A stretch of DNA of 64,000 nt from the NCBI GenBank assembly GCA_903833215.1, contig CAILEM010000072.1:17242-81241 (forward strand), written 5' to 3'. Below are positions 56,631 to 64,000 of this stretch, one piece after another. Below the pieces are notes generated by a model. It ran no database searches and was not told the origin of the DNA. It was given only the letters and a program-made list of their open reading frames with translations. This DNA is from an uncultured Armatimonadota bacterium. Lineage in GTDB: Bacteria; Armatimonadota; Fimbriimonadia; Fimbriimonadales; Fimbriimonadaceae. How positions within the stretch are numbered: the first letter of the stretch is position 1; every line of letters begins with the position of its first letter. The position numbers and the translations under genes are program-made.

Positions 56631-57530
56631 CTAGAGAGGATGATTCTCGGCAATCTGGGATAGCCAGGAGCCACAGGCTTCGTCCGACTCGGGGATCTCT
56701 TGATCTTTTAGGAGATACCAAGTCTCTTGGTGCTCAACGTATTCGCCGCAGCCCACGGTAACCATTGGGCCGAGAGTTTCGATCTCCAACATATCTTGCC
56801 GTGTGAAGGTCTCGAAGTTACAGTTGTAGTCGGGATAGGTGGCACCTGGAGCAAAAGTGAAGCGCTTGAGGAACACGTTGCCAAAGTTGACGCACGCAGC
56901 GTAACCCTGCTCCACCAAGGCACCAATCTTTTGGGGCCCCATGTTAGCATCGTGTCGCAGCCGCACAACCTGGTCTCCCCAGGTCCAGCGCGGATCCTGG
57001 AACTTCGTATAGCCCCACATCACGACCGGGCGGGTCGGTAGGAGTCGCTCTGAGTGAGATTGATAAGGGGGCTGAGGAAAGAGGACAACTCCACCAGCGC
57101 ATTGCGTGGGAGCCCATGCTGCCAGCTCAATTGGATATGCACCGTGGTTATAGATCCGATGGGTTAGGACAAAGCGATTTTTTGTGGGTTCTGACTTGAT
57201 CCGAATCTGCTTCTGAGTGTGATACTCGTCGGTTGGAGAGGTGAATACGTGAACTTCCCCATCCATGGTGTATTCGACGGGTTCGTTGTCAGGCCGAAGC
57301 GTTCGCAGTGGTTCTTCCGGTGCGATCCACAATCGATGTCCGCCGTAGCCCACGAAGATGTCGCTACCCGTCTGACCCGCTTCAGCTTCATGGACGACAA
57401 ACATATTTTGCCCACCGGTGAATCCAAAGAAGATAACTCGAGGGCCGACCTCAAGGGTCACTATCATCTCCACGTCGTTACATACGATACGAGCGTTTCG
57501 TTGCCAGCCAGCAAATGGGACGAGATTCAT
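56631..57530 (-). CDS. Galactose-mutarotase-like / DUF4380-type protein
   Basis: A 299-residue cytoplasmic protein with the beta-sandwich sequence pattern of mutarotase-like folds: IVTLEVGPRVIFFGFTGGQN, MFVVHEAEAGQTGSD, YGGHRLWIAPEE, HRIYNHGAYPIELAAWAPTQ. Similar proteins are annotated DUF4380 or aldose-epimerase-like. GGHRLWIAPE is the most characteristic stretch. Catalytic His and Glu of true epimerases cannot be placed with certainty, so binding of a sugar is inferred only. The ATG lies inside a perfect 11-bp inverted repeat (57526-57553) that could hide the ribosome site. It is convergent with the pilin-like gene. Confidence 0.7.
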   Translation of the reverse strand: MNLVPFAGWQRNARIVCNDVEMIVTLEVGPRVIFFGFTGGQNMFVVHEAEAGQTGSDIFVGYGGHRLWIAPEEPLRTLRPDNEPVEYTMDGEVHVFTSPTDEYHTQKQIRIKSEPTKNRFVLTHRIYNHGAYPIELAAWAPTQCAGGVVLFPQPPYQSHSERLLPTRPVVMWGYTKFQDPRWTWGDQVVRLRHDANMGPQKIGALVEQGYAACVNFGNVFLKRFTFAPGATYPDYNCNFETFTRQDMLEIETLGPMVTVGCGEYVEHQETWYLLKDQEIPESDEACGSWLSQIAENHPL

Positions 57531-57553
57531 ACAAGGGTTTTACCTTGTATGAA
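57526..57553 (-). promoter_or_regulatory. Perfect inverted repeat over a start codon
   Basis: TTCATACAAGG (57526-57536) and CCTTGTATGAA (57543-57553) pair perfectly with a six-base loop. On the minus strand the first arm carries AAGG, a possible ribosome site, and the second arm contains the ATG of the mutarotase-like gene. It may act as an RNA switch on translation or as a protein operator. Confidence 0.55.
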
Positions 57554-57586
57554 ATCCCTTAGGCTTGACCCAGATGGATCTGAGAA

Positions 57587-60500
57587 CTAGAAGCGGTACT
57601 GGTAGTTGACGCGGAGCGTATTGTTGCTTGTTCCGGTGGCGACTGGTACCGAGTGCTCGTAGCTAAGGTTCGCAATGAAGAGGCTGAACGTTTGATTCGG
57701 TCCTGCCCTCTGATCGTACTGGAGGCTGTACCGCTGAGACTTTCTCCAGAGGTTCGATTGGGATGCGAGTTCCAAACCGTAGAACAACGAAATCGGAGAC
57801 CCACCCGCTTCAAACAACCGCATGGTCACACCAGCCGTCTGAGACGCAGCTCGTGTTTGATCATTAATGAGTTCTTGGTACGTACCGCCGATCGTCAAAT
57901 TCGGATTGTTCTTGTAATCCAAACTCCACTTGTCGCTTCTTGACGCCTGAGGAACGGAGCCCAAGATAGCGCCAGGGTTGGCGACATCTGGATTCGTCTG
58001 GAGGAGATTGACGATGGTCACGTTCTTCAACGGCCGAAGAGTCAAGCTGTAATCTCGAATGATGATCGTCGTATCGTTCGGCATCGTCCTTCCCTTGTAC
58101 GAGACCGCTGCTGAAATCAGCTTCTTCTCGGAGGGGTCGGTTTGCACCTTGATCGTACGGTCGATAGCACGGTTCAATGCCGCGTCCATTTGACTCTTAT
58201 ATTCGTAGCCAAACAGATAGGTGCCGTAACGACCTTGACCACTCACAAGTTTGTTCTCATGAGTTGTCTTGGTGTAGTCAGTACCGGTATCGAAATTGAC
58301 GCTGATTCGGGCGTCATCAATCGGCCCAAATTTGAACGGCTTCACCGTGGTTGCCGCGATCTTTCCATTGGTCTGAGTGCGATCATTCGACGACCACTGG
58401 TTCTGGAAATACCCACCACCCACCATCAAGTTGCCGACCTGACCGGCCTGAACAGTGTTGGGTGGCTGGCCCGCGACAGGGTCTTTACCAAGCGTGAACT
58501 GCTGCGAAGTTACGTCGCCCTTACCATCTGGTGTGAGTGGTTGAGCATAGCCGTAGGAAAGCTTGACACCATTTCCAAGGTCGTACCAGAAGCCGTAGTT
58601 GTGGTGACTCTGATCGGCTTCACCTGATCGCTTCACCTCAGTATCGGTGACGCTAACACCTGTTCGATTATTGATGAGATGGCTCACCGTGTTCGAGTTG
58701 ATGTCTTCGTTGGTTCCGTTCTGATACTGCGTATGGGTTTGCTCGGTCTTGAACGTGGTCGCCTTCGTGACGTTGTTTTGGTAAGCCAAATACTGTCGAT
58801 GCTGATCGGCTTGGCTCTTCTGAATACCATCGAACTCATCGGTCTCGTCGACAACCCTCAGGATGCCGTACTTCCCCATGTCCTTCGTGATTGTCATCTT
58901 TTGAACGACGCTCGCGAAGATCTTACTTCTTGGGTCGTTGTTATGCTGCTCAAGATCGGTGATGTTGACGTTGGTCGTCTTGTCAACCATCGTGTCCAAA
59001 ATCGTGTTATTCGTCGTCCAGGTTTGATGTGTGGTTGGGTTGTACTGGGTCTCGGCGAAGGTGTCGAGCGTCGTGCCTGGTTTCAGCATCCAACGAAGCT
59101 TGATGTCTTGCTCGTTGAATCCGCGGAGCGATGCTAGCAGAGCGTTCTCCGGATCAACGAGACTCGGAGCGTCGTTAAATCCGTTCGTAACCGAACGCGC
59201 ACCAACCTTTAGACTGATCTTGTTTGGATCGTCGTAGGCGATGGTGTTTCTGGAAACGCTGCCTGTTCGAGTTTCTGCCTCAAGATTGTTTGCCTCAAGC
59301 TTCGCAGTTCCTCGCAGCAAAATGACGTCGAAATCGGAGCGATGCAGTCCAGGCAACGTACCCAGCCTCATCTTCTCGAAATCCATCATATTGTTGACCT
59401 CACCGAACCGCTGACCGAGGTCTTCTTTGCGGTAGTTCAAGATCACGTTTTTGCTTGCAGCTGAGAAGGAGTCAACGCTGCCATGGTCTTTGCGTCCGTA
59501 CAGTTCAAGCACGCTTGCGTTGATATTCCAGCCATTTACGGCTGTGGTGTTGCAACCGTTGTACTGCCGATCAATGCCCGTTGAACCCATGAATTCGGCA
59601 CGATCGTTAGGTGTCGGCTTGATGTTGTAGCCGTACATGTTGGAGATCGATCTTACGTTCGCATCGATTTCCGGATCCGTCAAGGCACTCATGGATGTAA
59701 AGCCAGTGCCAATATTTCGATCCACGTGCTGTAGGCTCCAAGACTTGTTGCCAACCGCGGCATCCACCGCCTTAAACTCACCGGTGGGCGAGGTCAAGCT
59801 CGTTTGGTTAAAGCTTATGGGTAGATCGTTGCCAAGCAAGCTCGCCTGCATCCCCATCCACTGCCGATTAATACCAGCCTGGCGGCCGTACATCACCTGT
59901 TCAGGTGCCATCAGGCTTCCGAATCGAGTGAATCCTGAATCAACGGTTTGGTCGCCGATATTGAACCGTAATTTGTTAGTATTGAGCGCCAACTCATTTC
60001 GCTTGATATGCGATCGAGTTACGTCGTCTTCAATTTTGATCCCAGAGTAGCTAACCTTTCCAAGTTCCCGAGCCCAGTTGACTGTCATGGTGCTACGAGA
60101 CATTCCGACTTCGCGACCTAGCTGCTCGCGGTCAATCTCTCCCAAGTCGTGGAACCGGACGAAGTGACTATCAACCTGCTGGGAAGCCCAATTCGCGTTG
60201 AACCCTCCGTTTTGAAGCGCCATGGAACGCCAGTAGATGCCAGCCTGGTCATCCTTAACTTGGTTATAGGAACTGCTGAGGGCAAAACTTCCTAGTCGGG
60301 CCCGCTCTATGTCAAATCCAGCTCGGGTCAGACCCCTTTCTGCACTCAGCCGAGAAGCGGTCGCTGAATCGTAACCACTCAGCGCATTAAAGCCCATGAA
60401 GTTCCGGCTAATGTCCTGGTAATGAGCACTCGCCTTGCCTCCAAAGAAGGAGTCTGACTTCAAATCTTGGACAAAAAGCTGAGACCCACCCGATCGCATC

Positions 60501-61129
60501 CCGGTTGAAGGTCCGCGTGTTTGAGACTGATCGTACGTTAAGCCCGAGAAGTAGTCTTCTTGCTGCCGAGTACCAACCATGTAGACACCGCTCATGGTGA
60601 TTCCATTGCCCAGCTTGAAGTTGTTGCTTAGTCCGAGGAGATTGCTCTTGTAGATGCTTCCATCGGCACCTCGCTCCGTAATTCCTAGATTCGTCAGGAG
60701 ACTGATCGAAGGCGAAAGACTGTAACTCTTCGAAGAGAGAGCGGCGACTGCAGTGAGTGAACCAGGAGGCAGTGGTGGGCCGGGGCGATAGCGGTAGGAA
60801 ACTGTGAGGGTTTGCCCAGCGGACTGCGACACCTTGAGGTACACGACACCAACGCCGTAGTCCATCAAATAATCCGTCGATTGCTGGAGAGTTACGCCGT
60901 TGAGCTGTATTTGCTCGGAATTCGGGATGACATTGCCAAAGCGAAGCGGAGCGCCTGGACCCATCGAACCCAAGGCAATGAAGTCGAGAGTGGGTATTCC
61001 ACCGAGTTCTGCGGGCTTGTCGCTCTGTGTGGGAGTACTAACGACGGTGACAGGGCCTTGAGCGCATGCCGCAATTGGCAATGCACCTGCTATAACCACC
61101 CCTATCAGACCTTTTTTTAGCCTTCCCAT
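57587..61129 (-). CDS. Very large exported protein, probable outer-membrane beta-barrel
   Basis: A 1180-residue secreted protein. The signal peptide (GLIGVVIAGALPIAACAQG) is followed by a short domain with LRFGNVIPNSEQIQLNGVTL and YLMDYGVGVVYLKVSQSA, typical of a small beta-domain before a barrel. The rest, to the end, consists of many alternating short strands and turns (for example SGVYMVGTRQQEDYFSGLTY, RVNYQYRF), rich in Asn, Thr, Ser and Gln, with an aromatic final Phe as in outer-membrane barrels recognised by BamA. I do not recognise a family. It stands alone with its own promoter (61245-61266). The frame extends upstream to 61243, but the signal peptide starts at the ATG at 61129. Confidence 0.8.
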   Translation of the reverse strand: MGRLKKGLIGVVIAGALPIAACAQGPVTVVSTPTQSDKPAELGGIPTLDFIALGSMGPGAPLRFGNVIPNSEQIQLNGVTLQQSTDYLMDYGVGVVYLKVSQSAGQTLTVSYRYRPGPPLPPGSLTAVAALSSKSYSLSPSISLLTNLGITERGADGSIYKSNLLGLSNNFKLGNGITMSGVYMVGTRQQEDYFSGLTYDQSQTRGPSTGMRSGGSQLFVQDLKSDSFFGGKASAHYQDISRNFMGFNALSGYDSATASRLSAERGLTRAGFDIERARLGSFALSSSYNQVKDDQAGIYWRSMALQNGGFNANWASQQVDSHFVRFHDLGEIDREQLGREVGMSRSTMTVNWARELGKVSYSGIKIEDDVTRSHIKRNELALNTNKLRFNIGDQTVDSGFTRFGSLMAPEQVMYGRQAGINRQWMGMQASLLGNDLPISFNQTSLTSPTGEFKAVDAAVGNKSWSLQHVDRNIGTGFTSMSALTDPEIDANVRSISNMYGYNIKPTPNDRAEFMGSTGIDRQYNGCNTTAVNGWNINASVLELYGRKDHGSVDSFSAASKNVILNYRKEDLGQRFGEVNNMMDFEKMRLGTLPGLHRSDFDVILLRGTAKLEANNLEAETRTGSVSRNTIAYDDPNKISLKVGARSVTNGFNDAPSLVDPENALLASLRGFNEQDIKLRWMLKPGTTLDTFAETQYNPTTHQTWTTNNTILDTMVDKTTNVNITDLEQHNNDPRSKIFASVVQKMTITKDMGKYGILRVVDETDEFDGIQKSQADQHRQYLAYQNNVTKATTFKTEQTHTQYQNGTNEDINSNTVSHLINNRTGVSVTDTEVKRSGEADQSHHNYGFWYDLGNGVKLSYGYAQPLTPDGKGDVTSQQFTLGKDPVAGQPPNTVQAGQVGNLMVGGGYFQNQWSSNDRTQTNGKIAATTVKPFKFGPIDDARISVNFDTGTDYTKTTHENKLVSGQGRYGTYLFGYEYKSQMDAALNRAIDRTIKVQTDPSEKKLISAAVSYKGRTMPNDTTIIIRDYSLTLRPLKNVTIVNLLQTNPDVANPGAILGSVPQASRSDKWSLDYKNNPNLTIGGTYQELINDQTRAASQTAGVTMRLFEAGGSPISLFYGLELASQSNLWRKSQRYSLQYDQRAGPNQTFSLFIANLSYEHSVPVATGTSNNTLRVNYQYRF

Positions 61130-61196
61130 GGCTTGACTCTGAGGCGTAATACCCCAGCTAAAATGATAGACCATTTCAGACCCACTTTGGGCCCTT

Positions 61197-61266
61197 TGAC
61201 CGGTCACACAAATCCTTTTGTGAGCTCGGCCTATGATATCCACCAGTATAGTACGTCGATTGACGT
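61197..61266 (-). promoter_or_regulatory. Promoter and palindromes before the large barrel-like gene
   Basis: A near-consensus -10, TATACT (complement of 61245-61250), lies 115 bp before the ATG; the -35 is weak. The spacer holds the inverted repeat ACGTC-AATC-GACGT (61253-61266). In the leader are the hairpin CACAAA-TCCT-TTTGTG (61207-61222) and the perfect palindrome TGACCGGTCA (61197-61206). A regulated promoter with a long leader is suggested. Confidence 0.5.
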
Positions 61267-61348
61267 TTGAATAGCTCCCGAGGTTCGGTATTTCGACAAC
61301 GAGTTTGGTGAAATGGGCTCCATCTCCCTCTGAAATCCACCGTCACTG

Positions 61349-61385
61349 ATGCCTCAACCCGGAGCTGAAAGCGGAGCACGGAGGT
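61349..61385 (+). repeat. Palindromic repeat family 2, diverged single copy
   Basis: ATGCCTCAACCCGGAGCTGA, AAGCGGAGC and GGAGG match the inverse of 13766-13802, including the AGCTGAAAGC centre, with changes in the outer arms that break some pairs. It lies in the 334-bp gap 61130-61463, which otherwise holds only the promoter region of the barrel-like gene. Confidence 0.7.
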
Positions 61386-61463
61386 GATAGACGGACCTGT
61401 TCCCGGAGGCAAACCCAAGCGTTCCTCCCGAAGGAAATTTCTTGTAGCCTGCAGACCGGCGCT

Positions 61464-62549
61464 CTACTTCGTTAAGACAGCCTCAGAGTCTGCAGTCGAT
61501 TCAGCTCCTTCTTCGCCTCGATGTTCGGTTTGGGTTTGAAACGCCATGAGGACATCCTCAAACTCACCGATGGTCGAGCAGCGAGTGAGACGGTCCCGGA
61601 TCACTGAGGCGCCGAATTCGCCCTTAATGTAGAGGGGAATTTGACCTCGAAGGGCTCGACATCCGCGTAATTGAGCGTCGGCAAAGGAAGGTGACGCCAG
61701 AGCCTCCTCAAATGTTGCGGCATCGGCCTCGCAAGCCACCATCATGCGAAGGTGCTCCATCGCAACTTGAATTCGATCGGCCAGCGATGGGTCAGGGGGC
61801 TGAGGTTCACCGGTCATCGCGCACTTGATGCGCGCAAGCGCCCACGGATTCGAGATCGCGGCTCGACCCACCATTACGCCATCACACCCCGTCTCCCGTA
61901 GCATCCTCAGAGCTTGCTCAGGAGTCTTCACATCCCCATTTCCGATTAAAGGAACTTGAACGGCACTTCGAAGCTGCTCAATCAGTCGCCAATCAGCTTC
62001 CCCTTCAAACCCCTGTTTGGCGAAGCGAGCATGTAGGGTAAGCATCTTGGCGCCCGCATCCTGGAACCGACGTGCAAGGTCAGGTGCGGCAAAGAGTGAG
62101 TAATCCCAACCAGCGCGGACCTTGACCGTCACTGGCACCTTCACAGCGTCGACGACACTCTTCACAATTTTTTCGGCGAGGACGGGATCCTTTAGGAGCG
62201 CTGCACCGGAGCCGGTTTTGCAGACCTTAGGCACCCAGCAGCCCATGTTGATATCGACAATATCGGCCCCCATCTCCTCGGCGATCCTGGCGGTCTCTGC
62301 CATCACATCAGGCTCTCCACCAAAGATCTGAATGCCAAGGGGTCTTTCGGCAGGGTCGATACGCATCTTGCGGTAGGTCTTTACCGCGCCGTAATGGATT
62401 GCCATCGCCGAGACAAACTCGGTGAACATCAGACCCGGCCCGGCAATACGCTTGGAAATCAACCTAAACGGAAGGTTTGTCACGTCCTCCATTGGGGCAA
62501 GCAACAAGGGAGGATCGACCTTTATCGGACCAATAGTGAAGGTCGGCAC
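61464..62549 (-). CDS. dusB: tRNA-dihydrouridine synthase B (DusB)
   Basis: A 361-residue flavoenzyme that reduces uridines to dihydrouridine in tRNA. Markers are LLLAPMEDVTNLPFRLISKR, PLGIQIFGGEPDVMAETARI, VDINMGCWVPKVCKTGSGAA with the catalytic Cys, VPLIGNGDVKTPEQALRML and DGVMVGRAAISNPWALARIK. After the TIM barrel comes the helical tRNA-binding domain (LRGCRALRGQIPLYIKGEFG). CWVPKVCKTGSG retains the Cys-x4-Gly-type loop, with Trp-Val in place of the commoner Cys-Pro. The start is GTG at 62549. The C-terminal tail is acidic and variable. Confidence 0.95.
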   Translation of the reverse strand: MPTFTIGPIKVDPPLLLAPMEDVTNLPFRLISKRIAGPGLMFTEFVSAMAIHYGAVKTYRKMRIDPAERPLGIQIFGGEPDVMAETARIAEEMGADIVDINMGCWVPKVCKTGSGAALLKDPVLAEKIVKSVVDAVKVPVTVKVRAGWDYSLFAAPDLARRFQDAGAKMLTLHARFAKQGFEGEADWRLIEQLRSAVQVPLIGNGDVKTPEQALRMLRETGCDGVMVGRAAISNPWALARIKCAMTGEPQPPDPSLADRIQVAMEHLRMMVACEADAATFEEALASPSFADAQLRGCRALRGQIPLYIKGEFGASVIRDRLTRCSTIGEFEDVLMAFQTQTEHRGEEGAESTADSEAVLTK

Positions 62550-62661
62550 GGAATATTGTAGCGCCCAGAGCCAAATGTCTTCCCTGAGAAGCTACAAAGT
62601 GCTTGACGTACGGGGGCTCTGAGGCTCAAAATGCGTCGGTTACTGCGAGGAAGTTGGAAGC

Positions 62662-63816
62662 ATGTCAAAGAAGAAAATCAATGTGGGTCTTATCGGATAT
62701 CAGTTCATGGGTAAGGCGCACTCAAACGCCTATCGCCAAGTTGGAAGGTTCTTCGACCTGCCTGTAGATGTTCATATGCACACGATCTGTGGCCGAAACG
62801 AGGCAGCTGTCAAGCAAGCTGCCGAAAAGTTCGGTTGGACCAACTATGAGACTGATTGGCGGAAAGTGATCGCTAACCCGGAGATTGACGTAATCGACGT
62901 TAGTACACCTGGCAATACCCATGCGGAAATCGCCATCGCGGCCGCCGAAGCGGGCAAAGCCGTTTTCTGCGAAAAGCCGATCGGAAACACCCTTGAAGAA
63001 GCCAAGCGAATGCTGGATGCGGTGAACAAGGCAGGCGTCCCTCACGCTGTTTTCCACAACTATCGAAAGGCGCCCGCGGTTGCCCTCGCCAAGAAACTCA
63101 TCATGGATGGCCGACTGGGTCGGATCTTCCACATGCGCGCCACGTATCTCCAAGACTGGATTGTCGACCCTAACTTCCCTCTCGTTTGGCGACTCCAGAA
63201 AGAGGTCGCCGGATCGGGAACTCACGGAGATATCAACGCTCACATCATCGACTTGGGCCGCTATCTGCTCGGCGACTTCGACGAAGTTTGCGGTCTTCTG
63301 CACACCTTCATCAAAGAGCGACCACTGGCGGGCGCAGCCGATGGAAAGCTGGGTGCCACTGCAACCAACCAGATGGGCGAGGTAACGGTTGACGACGCCG
63401 CGATGTTCCTTGCGAAATTCAAGAATGGCGCCCTGGGAACCTTTGAAGCCAGCAGGTTCGCCGTCGGCCGAAAGAACTACAACCGATTCGAAATCAACGG
63501 CTCCGGTGGAAGCGTTGTGTTCAACCTTGAGCGCATGAACGAGTTGGAATTCTACGACAACTCGGTTCCCGACGAGACCCACGGGTTCACCCTGATTCAG
63601 GCAACCGAGGGATGCCATCCCTACGCGGGACACTACTGGCCCACCGCCCACATCATTGGCTACGGTGAGACGTTTACGAACCTACTCGCCGACGCGTTCA
63701 CGAACATGGCAGCGGGTACGCGCATCGAGCCGGACTTCGTCGACGGCTACGAGAATCAGAGAATCCTCGAGGCAGTTGAGCGCAGCAGCGAAACCAGATC
63801 CTGGATCAAGCTCTAG
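62662..63816 (+). CDS. Gfo/Idh/MocA-family oxidoreductase
   Basis: A 384-residue NAD(P)-dependent sugar dehydrogenase-like protein. The Rossmann start is VGLIGYQFMGKAHSNAYRQV; the conserved EKP motif is VFCEKPIGNTLEEAKRML; the active region is GSGTHGDINAHIIDLGRYLL with Asp and His. C-terminally, GTFEASRFAVGRKNYNRFEI and HPYAGHYWPTAHIIGYGETF are typical of a subgroup acting on sugars or cyclitols; the substrate is unknown. It starts with ATG; GAGGAAG upstream is a possible ribosome site. It stands alone, divergent from dusB. Confidence 0.92.
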   Translation: MSKKKINVGLIGYQFMGKAHSNAYRQVGRFFDLPVDVHMHTICGRNEAAVKQAAEKFGWTNYETDWRKVIANPEIDVIDVSTPGNTHAEIAIAAAEAGKAVFCEKPIGNTLEEAKRMLDAVNKAGVPHAVFHNYRKAPAVALAKKLIMDGRLGRIFHMRATYLQDWIVDPNFPLVWRLQKEVAGSGTHGDINAHIIDLGRYLLGDFDEVCGLLHTFIKERPLAGAADGKLGATATNQMGEVTVDDAAMFLAKFKNGALGTFEASRFAVGRKNYNRFEINGSGGSVVFNLERMNELEFYDNSVPDETHGFTLIQATEGCHPYAGHYWPTAHIIGYGETFTNLLADAFTNMAAGTRIEPDFVDGYENQRILEAVERSSETRSWIKL

Positions 63817-63833
63817 AGCCTCATGTAGGGGCG

Positions 63834-63917
63834 GGGCGTGCTCCGCTATCTTGCTTCCGCTGTGACTGACCAATGTTGGGTTAGCAGGGCACGCCCTAAT
63901 GCCAAACAGTTTTGGCA
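63834..63917. repeat. Two hairpins in the tail of the window
   Basis: GGGCGTGC (63834-63841) and GCACGCCC (63889-63896) pair, with GCTA/TAGC inside. Next, TGCCAAA (63900-63906) and TTTGGCA (63911-63917) form a compact hairpin. They follow the oxidoreductase stop and may end its transcript. The last 184 bp hold no gene I can support. Confidence 0.5.
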
Positions 63918-64000
63918 GAATGGGCTTGTTCTGTAGCCACGGCATGGTTTGTGGCCGCGCAACCAGCTCGCGGCTTGAACCCATTTTTGGTCTTGGCGAA

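Noticed and set aside
1..64000. Insertion sequence, prophage, integron or CRISPR array
   Set aside because: No transposase, integrase, phage structural gene or regularly spaced repeat array was seen; the only repeats are the short palindromic families.

Overview
This 64-kb window is an ordinary chromosomal stretch of a free-living, apparently didermic bacterium of moderate GC content. The protein set points to Armatimonadota, probably the Fimbriimonas side of that phylum: pilin-like proteins with the C-terminal H-X9-DG type motif, a copper-amine-oxidase-N stalk protein, tandem DUF4139 proteins, a GH127 enzyme, and a 1180-residue exported protein with an aromatic C-terminus like an outer-membrane barrel. 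The assignment is inferred from gene content only. I see no rRNA, tRNA, CRISPR array, insertion sequence or phage gene.

Layout. 1-5420: a truncated aldo/keto reductase, an exported OB-fold-like protein, an ECF42-type sigma factor with GyrI-like and YCII partners, an esterase and a DinB protein. 5543-9592: a four-gene respiratory operon (CydA-like protein, Rieske protein, b6-type cytochrome b, CydA-like protein with a heme c tail) closed by a strong terminator. 9659-10652: an exported archaemetzincin between two doublets of a palindromic repeat. 10747-19092: proS and an S66 peptidase, a second palindromic repeat family, an aldo/keto reductase, and divergent S9 and S15 peptidases. 19231-30315: mostly single genes (DUF1697, major type IV pilin, trhO, DinB, msrA, stalk-domain protein, carboxylesterase, GH127, M50-like protease, NifU-like protein). 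30316-34900: a murA-mreB operon, an HNH endonuclease and a PPP phosphatase. 35028-43137: a lipoprotein, three tandem DUF4139 paralogs, then a divergent BlaI/BlaR1 pair whose BlaR1 carries a pilin-like C-terminal domain. 43217-51080: dapA, cmk, aroA, tyrA and a UPF0182 gene on the minus strand, with aroC divergent from them. 51137-64000: pstB, rarA, a GAF histidine kinase, an LCP protein coupled to an uncleavable pilin-like protein, a mutarotase-like protein, the large barrel-like protein, dusB and a Gfo/Idh/MocA oxidoreductase.

Functional themes. Envelope building and sensing recur (murA, mreB, LCP, UPF0182, BlaI/BlaR1, pilin-like proteins, barrel protein), together with aromatic and lysine precursor synthesis (tyrA, aroA, aroC, dapA) and one electron-transport module. 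The most unusual items are the respiratory operon with two CydA-like subunits around a Rieske/b6 core; the BlaR1-pilin fusion with its paired operators next to the DUF4139 array; the membrane-anchored pilin-like protein without a prepilin cleavage site; a sigma factor whose only well-placed start codon is ATT; and two REPIN-like families of paired palindromic repeats.

Limits. All calls come from reading the sequence and translated frames. Family names rest on motif recognition, not database searches. Start codons were adjusted by ribosome binding sites, paralog alignment and neighbouring genes, and several remain uncertain.
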